Positions 44,009 through 53,387 of a stretch of 64,000 nucleotides of DNA are shown in pieces. Location of the stretch: the NCBI GenBank assembly GCA_036362985.1, contig JAYGXS010000007.1, positions 17,504,123 to 17,568,122 of the forward strand, given 5' to 3'. The position numbers and the translations under genes are program-made. Position 1 is the stretch's first letter. Each line of letters begins with the position of its first letter. This DNA is from Ligula intestinalis (Eukaryota > Platyhelminthes > Cestoda > Diphyllobothriidea > Diphyllobothriidae). The notes beneath the pieces were generated by a model. The model ran no database searches, was not told the DNA's origin, and worked only from the letters and a program-made list of their open reading frames with translations.

Positions 44009-44977
44009 TTATTTGTGTGACTGGCGAAGGCTGGTCTTTTTTGATAAGATCAGTTTAACGTGTTCGTCATTTCGCATCACAATTTTAAGAGGTCGTGGTT
44101 GCGGCGTACCTGTGGCCTCGTCAGGTTTTTTTCCGATCCGAAATGATTTCAGAACTGGAAATTCCAAACCTGGCTCGAACAGATCGTTTAGAACACGGCT
44201 GAAGGATGCCATGTCCTCCACGTTATGGTCTGAACTGACTGAAGTACATTCTTCTAGGCCCTGGACAATAATACAGTGCTGTCGTCCCTGTGGGTGTTGG
44301 AAGACTTTTTCTACAGTTTTTGTCATATTGGCCTCTGTGTGACTCGAGCTCGGGATGGCCGATGTAGATGGTACCCCAGCATGGGCCTCATTTCTGTTGC
44401 TATGTGTATTCGGGAAGCCAAACCCTTCGTTGTTGCATGTCATTTCGGTGTTGGACACGGTCTCTAAGTTGGCCTCAGAATCCTTGTCTGCGATCTGGGA
44501 GCTTAAGCTGGCAGTGGGCCTCGAGCTCGGACTGGCTGGAGTCAATATTTCGCCAGTATTGACTTTGCTGCTGTCGCTAGGGGTGCTCGCGGGGTCAGTC
44601 ACGGCAGCTTTAGGCACCTTCAAGCTAGGTGTTGACACAGTCTTGCAATTTTTTATGAGAGCCTTAGGTTTTAGTGGTGGCCCAGCCGTCCCTTTGTTGT
44701 CCACAGCGGGGGTGTTCGAATTAGCCTCCACTGTGGCTACATGGTCAACTATGGGGGCCTGTACTTTACGTATAGGAACACTCGTAGGTTTCTGAGGTGT
44801 TTTACACGTGAGCTCGGCAGCTGTCAGGTTTTCTGTTGACACGTGGGTCTGCTGGATCAAATTTCGCATGCCTTTCATTTCTTCCTCGAGTTTTTCCTTT
44901 GAAACGAGGGTCTGCAGCATAAACTCCTGCATATGTTTTACCACGTCGACAAGTTTATCGAACTTTGAGGCTAGCAC
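44009..44977 (-). pseudogene. B3 ORF1-like protein (coiled coil plus RRM-like)
   Basis: 322 open codons. Residues about 1-50 are a Leu/Met/Glu-rich amphipathic helix likely to be a coiled coil (FDKLVDVVKHMQEFMLQ, EKLEEEMKGM). Residues 60-230 are Ser/Thr/Pro-rich and disordered. Residues 230-322 contain QHCIIVQGLEE, SFRIGKKPDEA and QPRPLKIVMRNDEHVKLIL, resembling the RRM region of LINE ORF1 proteins. A TAA stop at 44009 interrupts the domain. In the same frame VFFQPEYSLAERLKR continues, so the natural protein is longer. Confidence 0.75.
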
Positions 44978-45055
44978 ATCATATCCGTCGCAATAGTCTA
45001 CTACTTGCGTCGGTCACACCCAATTGGTAAGACTTTTGGATCTTGTCTCACACCG

Positions 45056-45135
45056 TGCGTCAGTGGCGTTATGGTTAGAGACGCGGCCCCATGAAGGAGC
45101 GGTATTGAGTTCGAGCCCACCTCGTGCCAAATTTT
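45056..45135 (+). ncRNA. tRNA-like SINE head
   Basis: A-box-like TGGCGTTATGGTTAGAG and B-box-like GAGTTCGAGCCC lie 35-40 bases apart, in a GTGCGTCAGTGGCGTTATGG context. The acceptor ends do not pair well. The layout fits a tRNA-derived SINE or tRNA pseudogene just 5' of B3. Confidence 0.45.
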
Positions 45136-46000
45136 GCATTTGGCTTCTGGTCTGCATAACTGCGTACAAAAATTGTATTTTCAACACAAAAGGTTAAGAT
45201 ATGGAGTTTTGTCTTATATACGAGATAGAAAGCCTGAGGCTTCGCTTTGCTAATACAATAATCCTTTAGGAGTCGAATTTTTTTTGCTGAAGACGATTGT
45301 GTTTAGAATTTAAGCAGCAGAGCTTTGACTGACTACTAGTTAAATGTCTAAAATTGTAAACTTAGTTCAGGGTTGATAAAAACAGGCGTAGCAACCGAGC
45401 TAGTTTAGTTTCTAAGTATGCAGTAGGTAATTTCAGTACTGGTATCACAAAATTTTATATAATATAATGGAGCGACTCAGCCTTTGTCGTTTTCTCCGTG
45501 GATACTCCTCAGAAACCCTGACGAGATTGATTTGGACAGGTAGACTGTGTAATCCAAGCCAATAATTCCTGCAGGATATCCTGTGGTTCATCCTGGTTTT
45601 TATCAGATTTAGTAGAATTATTCACACATTGCCACTACCCCGACGGCAATGTCCTAGACCCTAAGGGCCTATTTCCCTAGACGCTCTGGTCCGACCTAGG
45701 ACCAGTAGATCCTTTGCACCTAGGACTTTGTTATCTTGGAGACAAAATACCCTTGTCTAAGCGAATATGGGTGGATTTACTATAGATTTTTCCCTTTCTG
45801 ACTTAACATTTTGAGGTATTGGAAAAATTGCTACCATGTACCCTAGTAGCAATTAGTCGACTATCAGTCGACTATAAGTGACTATTTCTAGTCGTTGGCA
45901 ATGCTGCGATCTAACTGGTTACAAAATGACGCAATCTGAAGTCCGATTGGTTTGCGCTCTTGAAGTGCGTTAGCACGCGTATTCGCGCCATTTTTTTGAC
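45136..46000. other. spacer upstream of the DNA transposon
   Basis: No gene seen. A cluster of GTCGACTA/TAGTCGACT short repeats lies at 45855-45895 and might mark the transposon end or subterminal repeats, but no matching inverted copy was found downstream. Confidence 0.35.
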
Positions 46001-46150
46001 GTGAACGGCGTGCGCGCGCGAGCTGTCAATCACGCGAGCTATATATCACTCTATCAATCACTGTACTTGCCTGCTGTTGAAAAATATTTTTCCTTTTTAT
46101 TGCCTGTAATATTTGTTATGATATTTGCCATTGTCTTGCCTATTTTACCA

Positions 46151-47993
46151 ATGTTTAAGGGGGGTTCTGAGAGAACGCGAAGACGCCGGCTTAAGAGGTA
46201 TGCGGATGAGGAATGGCAAGCTGTAGAGGAGGCCGTGAAGAAGAGAATGGAAGCCGTGAGTGCCCTAAAACATTTAGAAAATGAAAGCACAGCGCCTCTT
46301 GAATCGAGTGATTATTATTGTGAGTCGTCCTCAACCGTAAGTGACGCTGATTGGGTTCTTACAGGTGATGAGGAAGAGGATCCTCTTCTCGAGGACGAAA
46401 TCGAGGAACTGAGTAGGGAAAATAGCCCTCAATCAGCGCCCACGGACTACATTAAGTTAATTCGAGAATGGGCAGTTCGAAACCATATACCGCACAAGCA
46501 TTTGCGTGAACTAATGGATATAATAAAGCCACTGTTACCTGAACTACCAACCGACTCAAAAGCGGTGGTGAAGAAATTGTTCAAGGTAAAGGTAGCCCCA
46601 ATGGGTGATGGTGAGTACGTTCATATAAGTTTAGAACGTCAACTGGGCCGAGTTTTAAACAATAATGCAAATCCTGTTGCCGACAGAGTTGATATTCAGT
46701 TAGCGATAGATGGTCTGCCTGTGTGTAAGAAAACCAACACACATATGTGGCCTATTTTATGCAGGGTAGTACGACCCTATCTCACCGATGTGTTTCCAGT
46801 AGGTATTTACTATGGAGGCAGTAAGCCCTCCAATGTTCATGACTCTTGTAGGTTAGTAGTAGGTGAAAAAGCTTCCCTGCAAGTTAGTGGAATAGTCAAC
46901 GAGGAGACGATATCGTATGCATATGCATGCGACTCGTGTTCGCGTGAAGGGGGTAATATGCGATGCGCCTGCAAGGGCGTTTGTGAAGCAGGTTAAAAAT
47001 GTAAATGCCTACTATGGGTGCGAAAGATGTAGAGTGGAAGGTAAGCATAAGGGTAAAGTTGTTTATTCAGAGGAAGGCAAGGCAGATAGGACTAACGAGG
47101 ACTTCCTGCAGCCCTCGTTTGACGAGCACATTGTTGGAGATTCACCTTTTCGTTCGTGTAATCTTGGTCGAATTACTAAGTTTCCTCTGGACCCACTACA
47201 CCTAGTCTACCTGGGAGTAGTGAAGAAGTTATTGACGTTGTGGGTTAAGGACCATAAACCCAAAGTAAGCGGTCGGCACACAGATATTGTCCGTTTCCGC
47301 ACCGTGCCCATACTGAAGCCACCGCAGGTAACAGCAATAGACGAACGAATGCGAGGGATAGCAACATACCTTCCTTCGGAGTTTTCTCAGCGAGGAAGGG
47401 TGGTAAGTGACTTGGAGTTCTGAAATGGAACAGAATTTCGCCAGTTTGTAATGTATGTAGGCGTTTATGTTCTCTCAGGAATCCTGCCGCAAAATCACTA
47501 CAACTTGTTTCTACTATTATTCACGTCGTTACGTTTACTAGCTAATCGATTAACTTGCTATGCAAACGTAGGTTATTGTCGAGAGTTGCTCAAATTGTTT
47601 ACTCGTAGGTTTTGTCTTCTCTTCGGGGAAGAACATATGGTCTATAATGTGCACAGTATTATGCACAAGGCAGACGACGTAGAACGTCACGGAGCACTAG
47701 ACAGTTTTTCATCATTTCCTTTTGAGAGTTATCTAGGCACGCTAAAGAGAGATCTCAGATGTGCTCCACGACGTCTGCAGCAGGTAGCCAATAGACTTTA
47801 TGAAAGGGAAATACGGACTCGGCCTTTACGACCCTGTCCCACTAAGTTTCTTCATCCGCACAGCCTCGGACCGATAGCAGTTGGACAGGAAGGTAGCCAA
47901 CAATACAAAGCACTGTTGACAGAAACGTTTCGTATAGATATTACACCGGCCAATATATGTATTGCCTTTGATAATAAGATCGTAGGCATTTAA
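46151..47993 (+). pseudogene. DNA transposon transposase, tnp2/DUF4218-like (En/Spm-CACTA type), broken
   Basis: I place the start at ATG 46151 (MFKGGSERTRRRRLKRYAD). An upstream in-frame ATG at 46001 would add a hydrophobic segment and looks untranslated. An acidic Ser-rich region follows, then the catalytic core: VDIQLAIDGLPVCKKTNTHM, WPILCRVVRPYL, VGIYYGGSKPSNV, VICDAPARAFVK, AYYGCERCRVEG, FPLDPLHLVYLGVVKKLL, then YNVHSIMHKADDVERHGALD and SSFPFESYLGTLKRDL. This order matches animal transposases with Transposase_21/DUF4218-like domains. A frameshift lies near 46915-46925, and TGA at 47421-47423 stands where the family has Trp before TEFRQF. Otherwise well preserved. Confidence 0.8.
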
Positions 47994-48050
47994 AATATAT
48001 TTGTCAGCCAGGGCGGCCGCGTAGGACTAGCTTTCACTGAATTTGTAAAT

Positions 48051-48218
48051 ATGTCCGACTTGTTTGACAAGCCGAAGAAGTCATCGAGGCTAAGGGTGTT
48101 TAAAGCAGAACTCAGTGAGAGATTGCAGTTCGCACCATTACCGCCTAGCTTTAGTAGGTATGTGTGTTTTCCACATGAAGAAAGCTACTTACTGATTGAG
48201 ATAATAAATAGCCGTTAG
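48051..48218 (+). CDS. small ORF downstream of transposase, possible first exon of an accessory gene
   Basis: 55 codons starting MSDLFDKPKKSSRLRVFKAE, 58 bases after the transposase stop and in the same orientation. A donor-like AG|GTATGT at 48157/48158 would let it join, in phase, to an acceptor-like CACTGCAG at 48309, leading into the frame of the next entry. Without splicing it ends at 48218. Not recognised by homology. A role as the transposon's second protein is inference. Confidence 0.35.
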   Translation: MSDLFDKPKKSSRLRVFKAELSERLQFAPLPPSFSRYVCFPHEESYLLIEIINSR

Positions 48219-48309
48219 CAAGCCACTTACTATCCTTTCGCACTTGCGAACAGTGCTCTGGACCCTACAACGCACAGTCCCCATAGTGAGTGGTTCACGA
48301 GCACTGCAG

Positions 48310-48888
48310 GGAAGAAGTGGTCTTAGACATAGGTCAAAATATCTCGTTAAATAACTCCCCGTTTTCCTGTGCGATTGTAGTTCCGAAGATGAGTCAGAGC
48401 TCTCGCAGACAACTGCCAGAACGTGACCGTAGGCCTGCCATTGATCAGGATAATTTTCTCGTGGGACCTGAAGCCTCCCGGTCACCAGTAAGTCCTCACA
48501 ACTAGCGCGTTTACTTTTTCCTTTAGGAATCACTGCCGGATGAGGTTTTCGACACTTTACCTGCCGCTGATGACGACGGTAAATACTACTCTTTCACAAA
48601 ATATCTTCAGCAGATTCCTATCATGGCAACGCGGCCAATGACAACAGGCCCGACAAAAACAACTTGTTGCTGATGATTTACCGCCAAGTTGGTGAAATCA
48701 ACAATAACCTTCGGGAGTTGTCCATTCGCACTGACTACCGTTTAGGAAAACTGGAGGAATCTCAGCGCCGGGGGATGGCTCGCCTGCGGCAACTGGAGGG
48801 GCTGATTCGTCGGTCCCCAACGGTCAATGCATATGCTCCATTTGGAGAAATTTCCTGGTCGAACAGTGAGAGTATAGCAGGGAATTGA
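48310..48888 (+). CDS. spliced accessory protein of the transposon (hypothetical), with two tiny introns
   Basis: Three open segments join cleanly. Exon A ends at 48487, then GTAAGT...CTTTAG (48488-48526, 39 nt). Exon B is 48527-48578, then GTAAAT...TTCAG (48579-48610, 32 nt). Exon C is 48611-48888. Phases agree (0 and 1). The product is hydrophilic: PERDRRPAIDQDNFLVGPEA, DEVFDTLPAADDD, then an amphipathic helix LLMIYRQVGEINNNLREL and YRLGKLEESQRR likely to be a coiled coil, ending SNSESIAGN. The first exon boundary is uncertain. Unspliced, exon A stops at 48505. Function unknown. A partner of the transposase is possible. Confidence 0.5.
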
Positions 48889-49499
48889 ACGGAGGATCGT
48901 TGAAAAACAGTGTGTTTTTTTATTTAATTTTTGTCTTTCGACAATTAATTTCAGTGTAAAACTTGAATTTATTTTGCCTTCTTTTTGCTCGCAAAATTCA
49001 AACCGCGCGGGTTCAATTCCAGTTTTTCAAAATATAGTAAACGATTTGTTTCAAGATCCATGATAAAGAGTTTCAGCTTGCTTTCAAAAGCAAAGAAGGG
49101 ATAACACTGTATTTCCATTGCCTTGCAATTTAACGTTTATGTGGTTCAGATGTTCCGTCATATCCACGAAATAGTGAAGAGCCACTGAGCCCTTCATTTC
49201 AACGAAAGTCCGGCGTTCATTCAGGCAAGCGGCAAAACGGCTAAACACCTTCACTTTTGAAAACCTGGGGCAGCAATCGGGAGTTCTGTACATAATATTT
49301 CACTCTTTCTGGTGACTTCTGTTGTTTAACTTCCAGCCTGTGATTTGGCCTGATGATTATTGTGATCCGAGTACAACCCACTATTTCGTCCCCTGAAGAG
49401 TAACTAAAATCACAAAATCTGAAGTTTCTGAGAAAGCCATACGCAGTCATCAAAAAACCATACATGGCTCGCGAGCCATAGGTGGCGGACCCTGAGGCT
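48889..49499. other. unassigned sequence downstream of the transposon
   Basis: AT-rich at first, then mixed. A minus-strand open frame at 49293-49084 contains ECSALHYFVDMTEHLN-like text reminiscent of hAT-type transposase remnants, but it is too short to support. No terminal inverted repeat was found. Confidence 0.3.
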
Positions 49500-49760
49500 A
49501 GACGATACTCGGGATTCCACGCGTTCGACTGCGGCCGCAGGTAGCGTCGTTGGCCGCTCTGACGACCCAGCGCTCTAAAACCGCCCTCATGGTTGAACGC
49601 CCTGTCAGACTGAGTGGCAACGCTCTCCTAACTCTTGTGTACACAATACATTATTCCTACTACTCTGGTCTTCTCATCAGCTTCACTTCTCCCAAGGAAC
49701 CGGGCCTGGAAGATTGCAGCCGTTAGAGTTAAACCTCAATAGCCTTAATACTGTTCGATA
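49500..49760 (+). repeat. dispersed repeat U, copy 3, diverged
   Basis: CACAATACATTATTCC, CCAAGGAACCGGGCCTGGAAGA and GTTAGAGTTAAACC correspond to blocks in 38560-38720 and in the reverse complement of 30906-31090. LTR-end-like in character. Confidence 0.5.
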
Positions 49761-50091
49761 AGGCAACATTGAGAAGGATTTGATTGCAGTCTGACTTTCA
49801 GTCCATCAGTCAGCCACTTTACACAAAAACACACTGGGCTGACCACGCCGTCCGAGTTACTTCGTCAGACACCGACGTTAGAGCGAACACTATGATTGCA
49901 CTCAAGAGTAGATTGAACTGCTCCAGAAAGAAGGGATTCTTTTAGCCGGCAACACCACGGAAAGTAAAACCTCGGAATTATGTAGAATGGGGCCGGGGAT
50001 TTTTTCTTTTCATGTATCCTTTTACAAACTTATTTAATTTAGTACGTTTTATTTACGACCGGGCCCCTTGGGCCTTAAATATACAAATTAT
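49761..50091. other. unassigned sequence
   Basis: No coding or repeat family recognised. The block GGGCCCCTTGGGCCTTAAAT just before the ATT repeat may belong to the C1 tail or to another LINE end. Confidence 0.3.
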
Positions 50092-51600
50092 TATTATTAT
50101 GTTTAATTTTTTTAAATTATTGCGTTTTTTAATTGTTATGTCTTAGCTTTTTACAATACTTATATCTGCTATTTCCTTTCTAATTACTATATTTCTTTTT
50201 TTTAACTTTTGCACTCCCGTCATGCCCCATATGTATCAATCATATTACCACCAATCCTGTATTACATAAGTCTGGGGATTATGGGTTCCTTTGAATTAGA
50301 GAATGCTTTATTTTGAAGGTGAGATCCAAATGTTTCAGCAAACATTGCTCCATTCAAGGAAAGCAAGGAATAAGGCAAGCAAAGGGGTCGCAGATTACTC
50401 AAAGTTAAAGGTTTGCACGATATCCACATCTGTTTTATAGACAGGTCAGCTTTTAACTTCTTAATTTCCGTTTCTTCAAACATGAGGTAGGAATGGGAGA
50501 ACAGAGTGCTGATATGCCGATGTATGGCAAGACATATGACGGGAGCTTCGGTGCATAGTACGGGAAGACTTCGCAGCCATTTGCTCAGAGTGTAGAGGTT
50601 AAGTGACCTCACTTACGATACGATGAGTAAATTGCTTGACCGACTTAAAGTGTTGCTGCATTACAAGGTCAGATATAGAAGCATAGGAAACACTAGCAGC
50701 TAAAGAGAGCATTCGAAGGATACGTTTAATAATGACCAGGTCGTTTTTAATTATAGCTGAAACAATAACTGGAGAGCAGTAAAGAATGAGGGGAAGAATG
50801 CAAGCATTTATAAATCACCAGGGTAGGTGCTTGCGGTGTGCGACATGAACGCAAGCGGCGGATATGATATAAAGATAATGGATTGAATAAAAAACCTTCA
50901 ATATGAAGAGTACCTGAGAGGTAAGGTGGCAGAGTAACAGCAAGGTACCGGAAAGAGGGTACTTTTTTGGGCAGAATGTCAATGGCGTCAAGTCTGGGAG
51001 AGGGTTCCACTCGAAAAATACGCTGGACTGACTCCCATTCGTTAAGTAGAAGACCATTTGCTGACGACCATACTTAGACGTGGTCCAGGTCATCTTTCAG
51101 AACTTGGGGATTGATGTGACTTTTGAGAGGATGGCCAACAGCCATATCATCAACATGTTTAACAAACAAACATTCGCTTGGCGATCGTAGGTCGTCAGTT
51201 AAGAGTGAGAAGAGACATGGGGATAATATTGAGCCTTGGAGAACTCCAGAGTAGTTGCGAAGGACCGTGGATTTTCGCTTGCCACACTGAACAGATTGGT
51301 TGCAGGAAATGAAATAGTTCCCGAAGCAAAGAGACGGCCGAGCCTGAAGAGCTGGATGCAGAAGTTGTATTAAGAAGAAGATAGCGCGGAATCACATTAA
51401 AGACTGAGGAGTAGTCGGGAAAAGCACACGCGTATGCATGGCAGCCTTTATTTAAGTCTCTTAGGTAAAAATGGACTACCAGAGCAACAGCGTCTAGTTT
51501 ACTACGCCTAGCCTCATACACAAATTGCAAAGGATCGAAAAAATAAGAAATAATATCGAAGGCAACTCTTTCTGCAAGTTTCACTAGTGTAGAAGAGCAA
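50092..51600 (-). mobile_element. LINE C copy 1 (C1), 5' truncated
   Basis: Minus strand: RT palm from about 51590, thumb, C-terminal region and a 3' end at an (ATA)n-like tail at 50092-50101. Homologous to C2 through GGAGAGCAGTAAAGAATGAG, CTTCAATATGAAGAG and LLLNEWESVQRIFR codons. No APE remains. Confidence 0.7.
50747..51584 (-). pseudogene. C1 reverse transcriptase
   Basis: FDPLQFVYEARRSKLDAVAL, FPDYSSVFNVIPRYLL (motif A, with Asp then Ser-Ser-Val-Phe-Asn instead of the usual KAFD), and in other frames SPRLNIIPMSL, then CLFVKHVDDMAVGHPL (motif C VDD at about 51144-51155, where C2 has YADD). The thumb reads GLLLNEWESVQRIFR and KKVPSFRYLAVTL. Multiple frameshifts. Clade uncertain: YADD-type LINE with CR1/Rex-like features. 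Confidence 0.7.
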
Positions 51601-51839
51601 GCAATTGAAAATGCATGCTTAGTGGCTGATTAGTGGACTGCGAGTCGGACGGCGACGGCTCCTTCTAATTCCCTGGTTGTGTAAATCCTCGTGTGTGTTT
51701 GTGTTTCAATGGAAGCAGTTTAGATTGCGGCGCACCGACGAATAAACCCGCCCTGTCAACCACTGCGCCTATGCCACGTCAGGCAAATGACTAGCTCCAA
51801 TTTTGGCTTGATGTTCGCGGTGGGGGTGAGAGGGATGTC
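51601..51839. other. unassigned sequence between C1 and diverged module B
   Basis: About 240 bases with no coding or repeat family recognised. The block CACCGACGAATAAACCCGC near 51735 is vaguely LTR-end-like, but there is no partner. Confidence 0.3.
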
Positions 51840-52440
51840 GGTTGTTCGGCGCATTTTCCTTCCTCTTAACAGCCTGAGACATTTGAAGCTATCACAGTGT
51901 GTTAAAAGTCTCGACTTGGTGCATAGCTATCTGACCGGATAACTCGGACCGCACAGTTAGCCTACTGTGTACTTGTGAAGAGTGGCTTACTAACAGTCAG
52001 GCTCTAATGGCTCCTTCTTATTGTGGCATTATGACACTCCCACTCATCTGGGATCCAAACCATCCCCTTAGTTGCTATGGTTATTCATGGTTGTTATGGT
52101 CTACAGTGCAAGAGCCTGTACTCTCTCCAACCCCCTGTCTTCGTGGCTTTGTCCTAACACCGGGCCCATATGGGAAGTGGAGGCAGAGTGAGGTAGACGT
52201 AGCGAAAGTATACTTTCACCACAATCCAGTGGAATTTACCCCGTTCGCCTAAAAGCTTGAACTGATTCCTGCGCTTTCTAACATTATAACACAAAAAGAT
52301 GTGCGCCATCTGCACGGTGAGAGTCGCAACGTCTGAATTTTGAGCCAGTCTTCGGACGTCCAGCTTATGTGCATGCATCCCCAATCGTCACCGTTGGTTG
52401 GTTTCTCTGGCATGACTGCTCTCTCCGCGGGTGCTCGATA
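51840..52440 (+). repeat. module B, old diverged copy
   Basis: Plus orientation. GTTAAAAGTCTCGACTTGG, GGCTCTAATGGCTCC, ACACCGGGCCCATATGGGAAG and GAGTGAGGTAGA line up in order with blocks of the younger B copies. It carries no LINE A nearby, showing B can exist without A. The open frame at 52007-52252 is not conserved. Confidence 0.5.
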
Positions 52441-52845
52441 CTTGGTAAACGCTAGTGGACCTCACTAATAATAATAAAATCTTTCTTGAGTAGTGCTGGA
52501 AAGGTGACTGGAGAGCAGTAAAGAATGAGAGGGAGGATACAAGCGTCTATGAAACGCCAGATGAGGGCTTGTGGGTTGCAATAAGTACGCAAGCGGCAGA
52601 TATAATATAAAAAATTGCGGATTTTAATAAAAAGGTCTCCAGGTTTTTAGCCTTCAGAAAATTAATTTCTGATTTCAGGATGTATCAGTATATATAAGGT
52701 CTAATGTCGGAGACCGAAATTGTAAGTGTATATTTGTGTTGAAACCCGTTAACCCCAATAAAATATACACCTGCTGCCACAGGACAGTCTTAAGTAGTAT
52801 AAATTGATGTTGTAACTTACCATACTAACAGGCTAGGTACTTGCT

Positions 52846-52928
52846 AAAAGGCCAAGACACGTGTTCCGCCGGTATTCTGCCGCTGCTTGACATAGCTGCT
52901 AGGGGTCCGGCACATCAGTGGGTCCCCC
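52846..52928 (-). ncRNA. hammerhead-ribozyme-like motif, unit 1
   Basis: The minus strand reads CTGATGT, then GCCGG pairing with CCGGC as stem II across an internal region of about 35 bases. GGAAC and the self-complementary ACACGTGT then C as stem III and cleavage site follow. Two core positions deviate from CTGATGA/GAAA, so this unit is probably inactive. Confidence 0.45.
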
Positions 52929-53181
52929 GCTTTTCTTATCTGCTTTCTGGTTGCTATACCGGCTTAGAAAGTTCAGGACTTTAATCTCAAGATAAATTTA
53001 TTTCTGATCACGGTATACATCAGTATATTTAAGGTCTAATGACGTAGACCGAAATTGTAAGTGTATATTTGTGTTGAACCCCGTCAACCCCAATGAAATA
53101 TGCACCTGCTGCCTAAGGACAGTCTTAAGTAGTATAAATTGACGTTGTAAATTACCATGCTAACAGGCTAGGTACTTGCTA

Positions 53182-53263
53182 AAAGGCCTAGACACGTGTT
53201 TCGCCGCTATTCTGCCGCTGCTTTACACAGCTGCTAGGGGTCCGGCCCATCAGCGGGTCGCCC
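53182..53263 (-). ncRNA. hammerhead-ribozyme-like motif, unit 2
   Basis: The minus strand reads CTGATGG, GCCG pairing with CGGC, GAAA, then CACGTGTC with a palindromic ACACGTGT stem III that would pair in a dimer. Only the last base of CTGATGA is changed. Stem I is weak (G-U, mismatch, C-G, C-G). Taken with unit 1, the ancestral core was probably canonical. Confidence 0.5.
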
Positions 53264-53387
53264 AGCTTTCCCTATCTGCTTTCAGGTTTTTAATCTCCAG
53301 AGAAATTAATTTCAAGTCGCGGTATATATCAGTATATATAAGGTATGTAGGCCTAAAGGTCTAAGCGTCTTCAATATGAAGAGAAAT

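Larger units (their letters stand above)
41890..44990 (-). mobile_element. CR1-like LINE, copy B3, with internal RT deletion
   Basis: Minus strand: a long ORF1-like region, APE, linker and fingers. A deletion near 42198 removes RT motif A. A fragment with VPQGSVLGPILFIIY and a degraded motif C follows. The 3' end is truncated near 41890. The N-terminal region is the best preserved of the family. Confidence 0.85.
52641..53365 (-). repeat. tandem array of about 310-330-bp units carrying hammerhead-like motifs (retrozyme-like)
   Basis: Two full units (52643-52975 and 52976-53283) and the start of a third (53284-53350). Each starts with GG-TTT-AAT-TC then CAGTATATATAAGGTC, and contains TTAAGTAGTATAAATTGA. 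An AAAGGTCT sequence occurs on both sides (about 52636-52643 and 53355-53362), a possible 8-bp target duplication, although AAGGTCT also occurs within units. The element interrupts LINE C2. It is non-coding. Confidence 0.7.

Noticed and set aside
46001..46150. Membrane segment at the N-terminus of the transposase
   Set aside because: The hydrophobic stretch lies before ATG 46151, where the basic, typical transposase N-terminus begins. It is probably untranslated leader.
47421..47423. TGA at a conserved Trp position could mean TGA is read as Trp
   Set aside because: Flatworm mitochondria read TGA as Trp, but this is nuclear-type DNA and the transposase also has a frameshift. Other reading frames here use TGA as a normal stop. 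A nonsense change is simpler.
49084..49293. hAT-type transposase remnant
   Set aside because: The resemblance is limited to a few words and is not enough to call.
52680..52735. A second hammerhead on the plus strand at GGTCTAATG...AGACCGAAAT
   Set aside because: It forms only a short GGTCT/AGACC hairpin, and the CTGATGA core and cleavage triplet are not in place.
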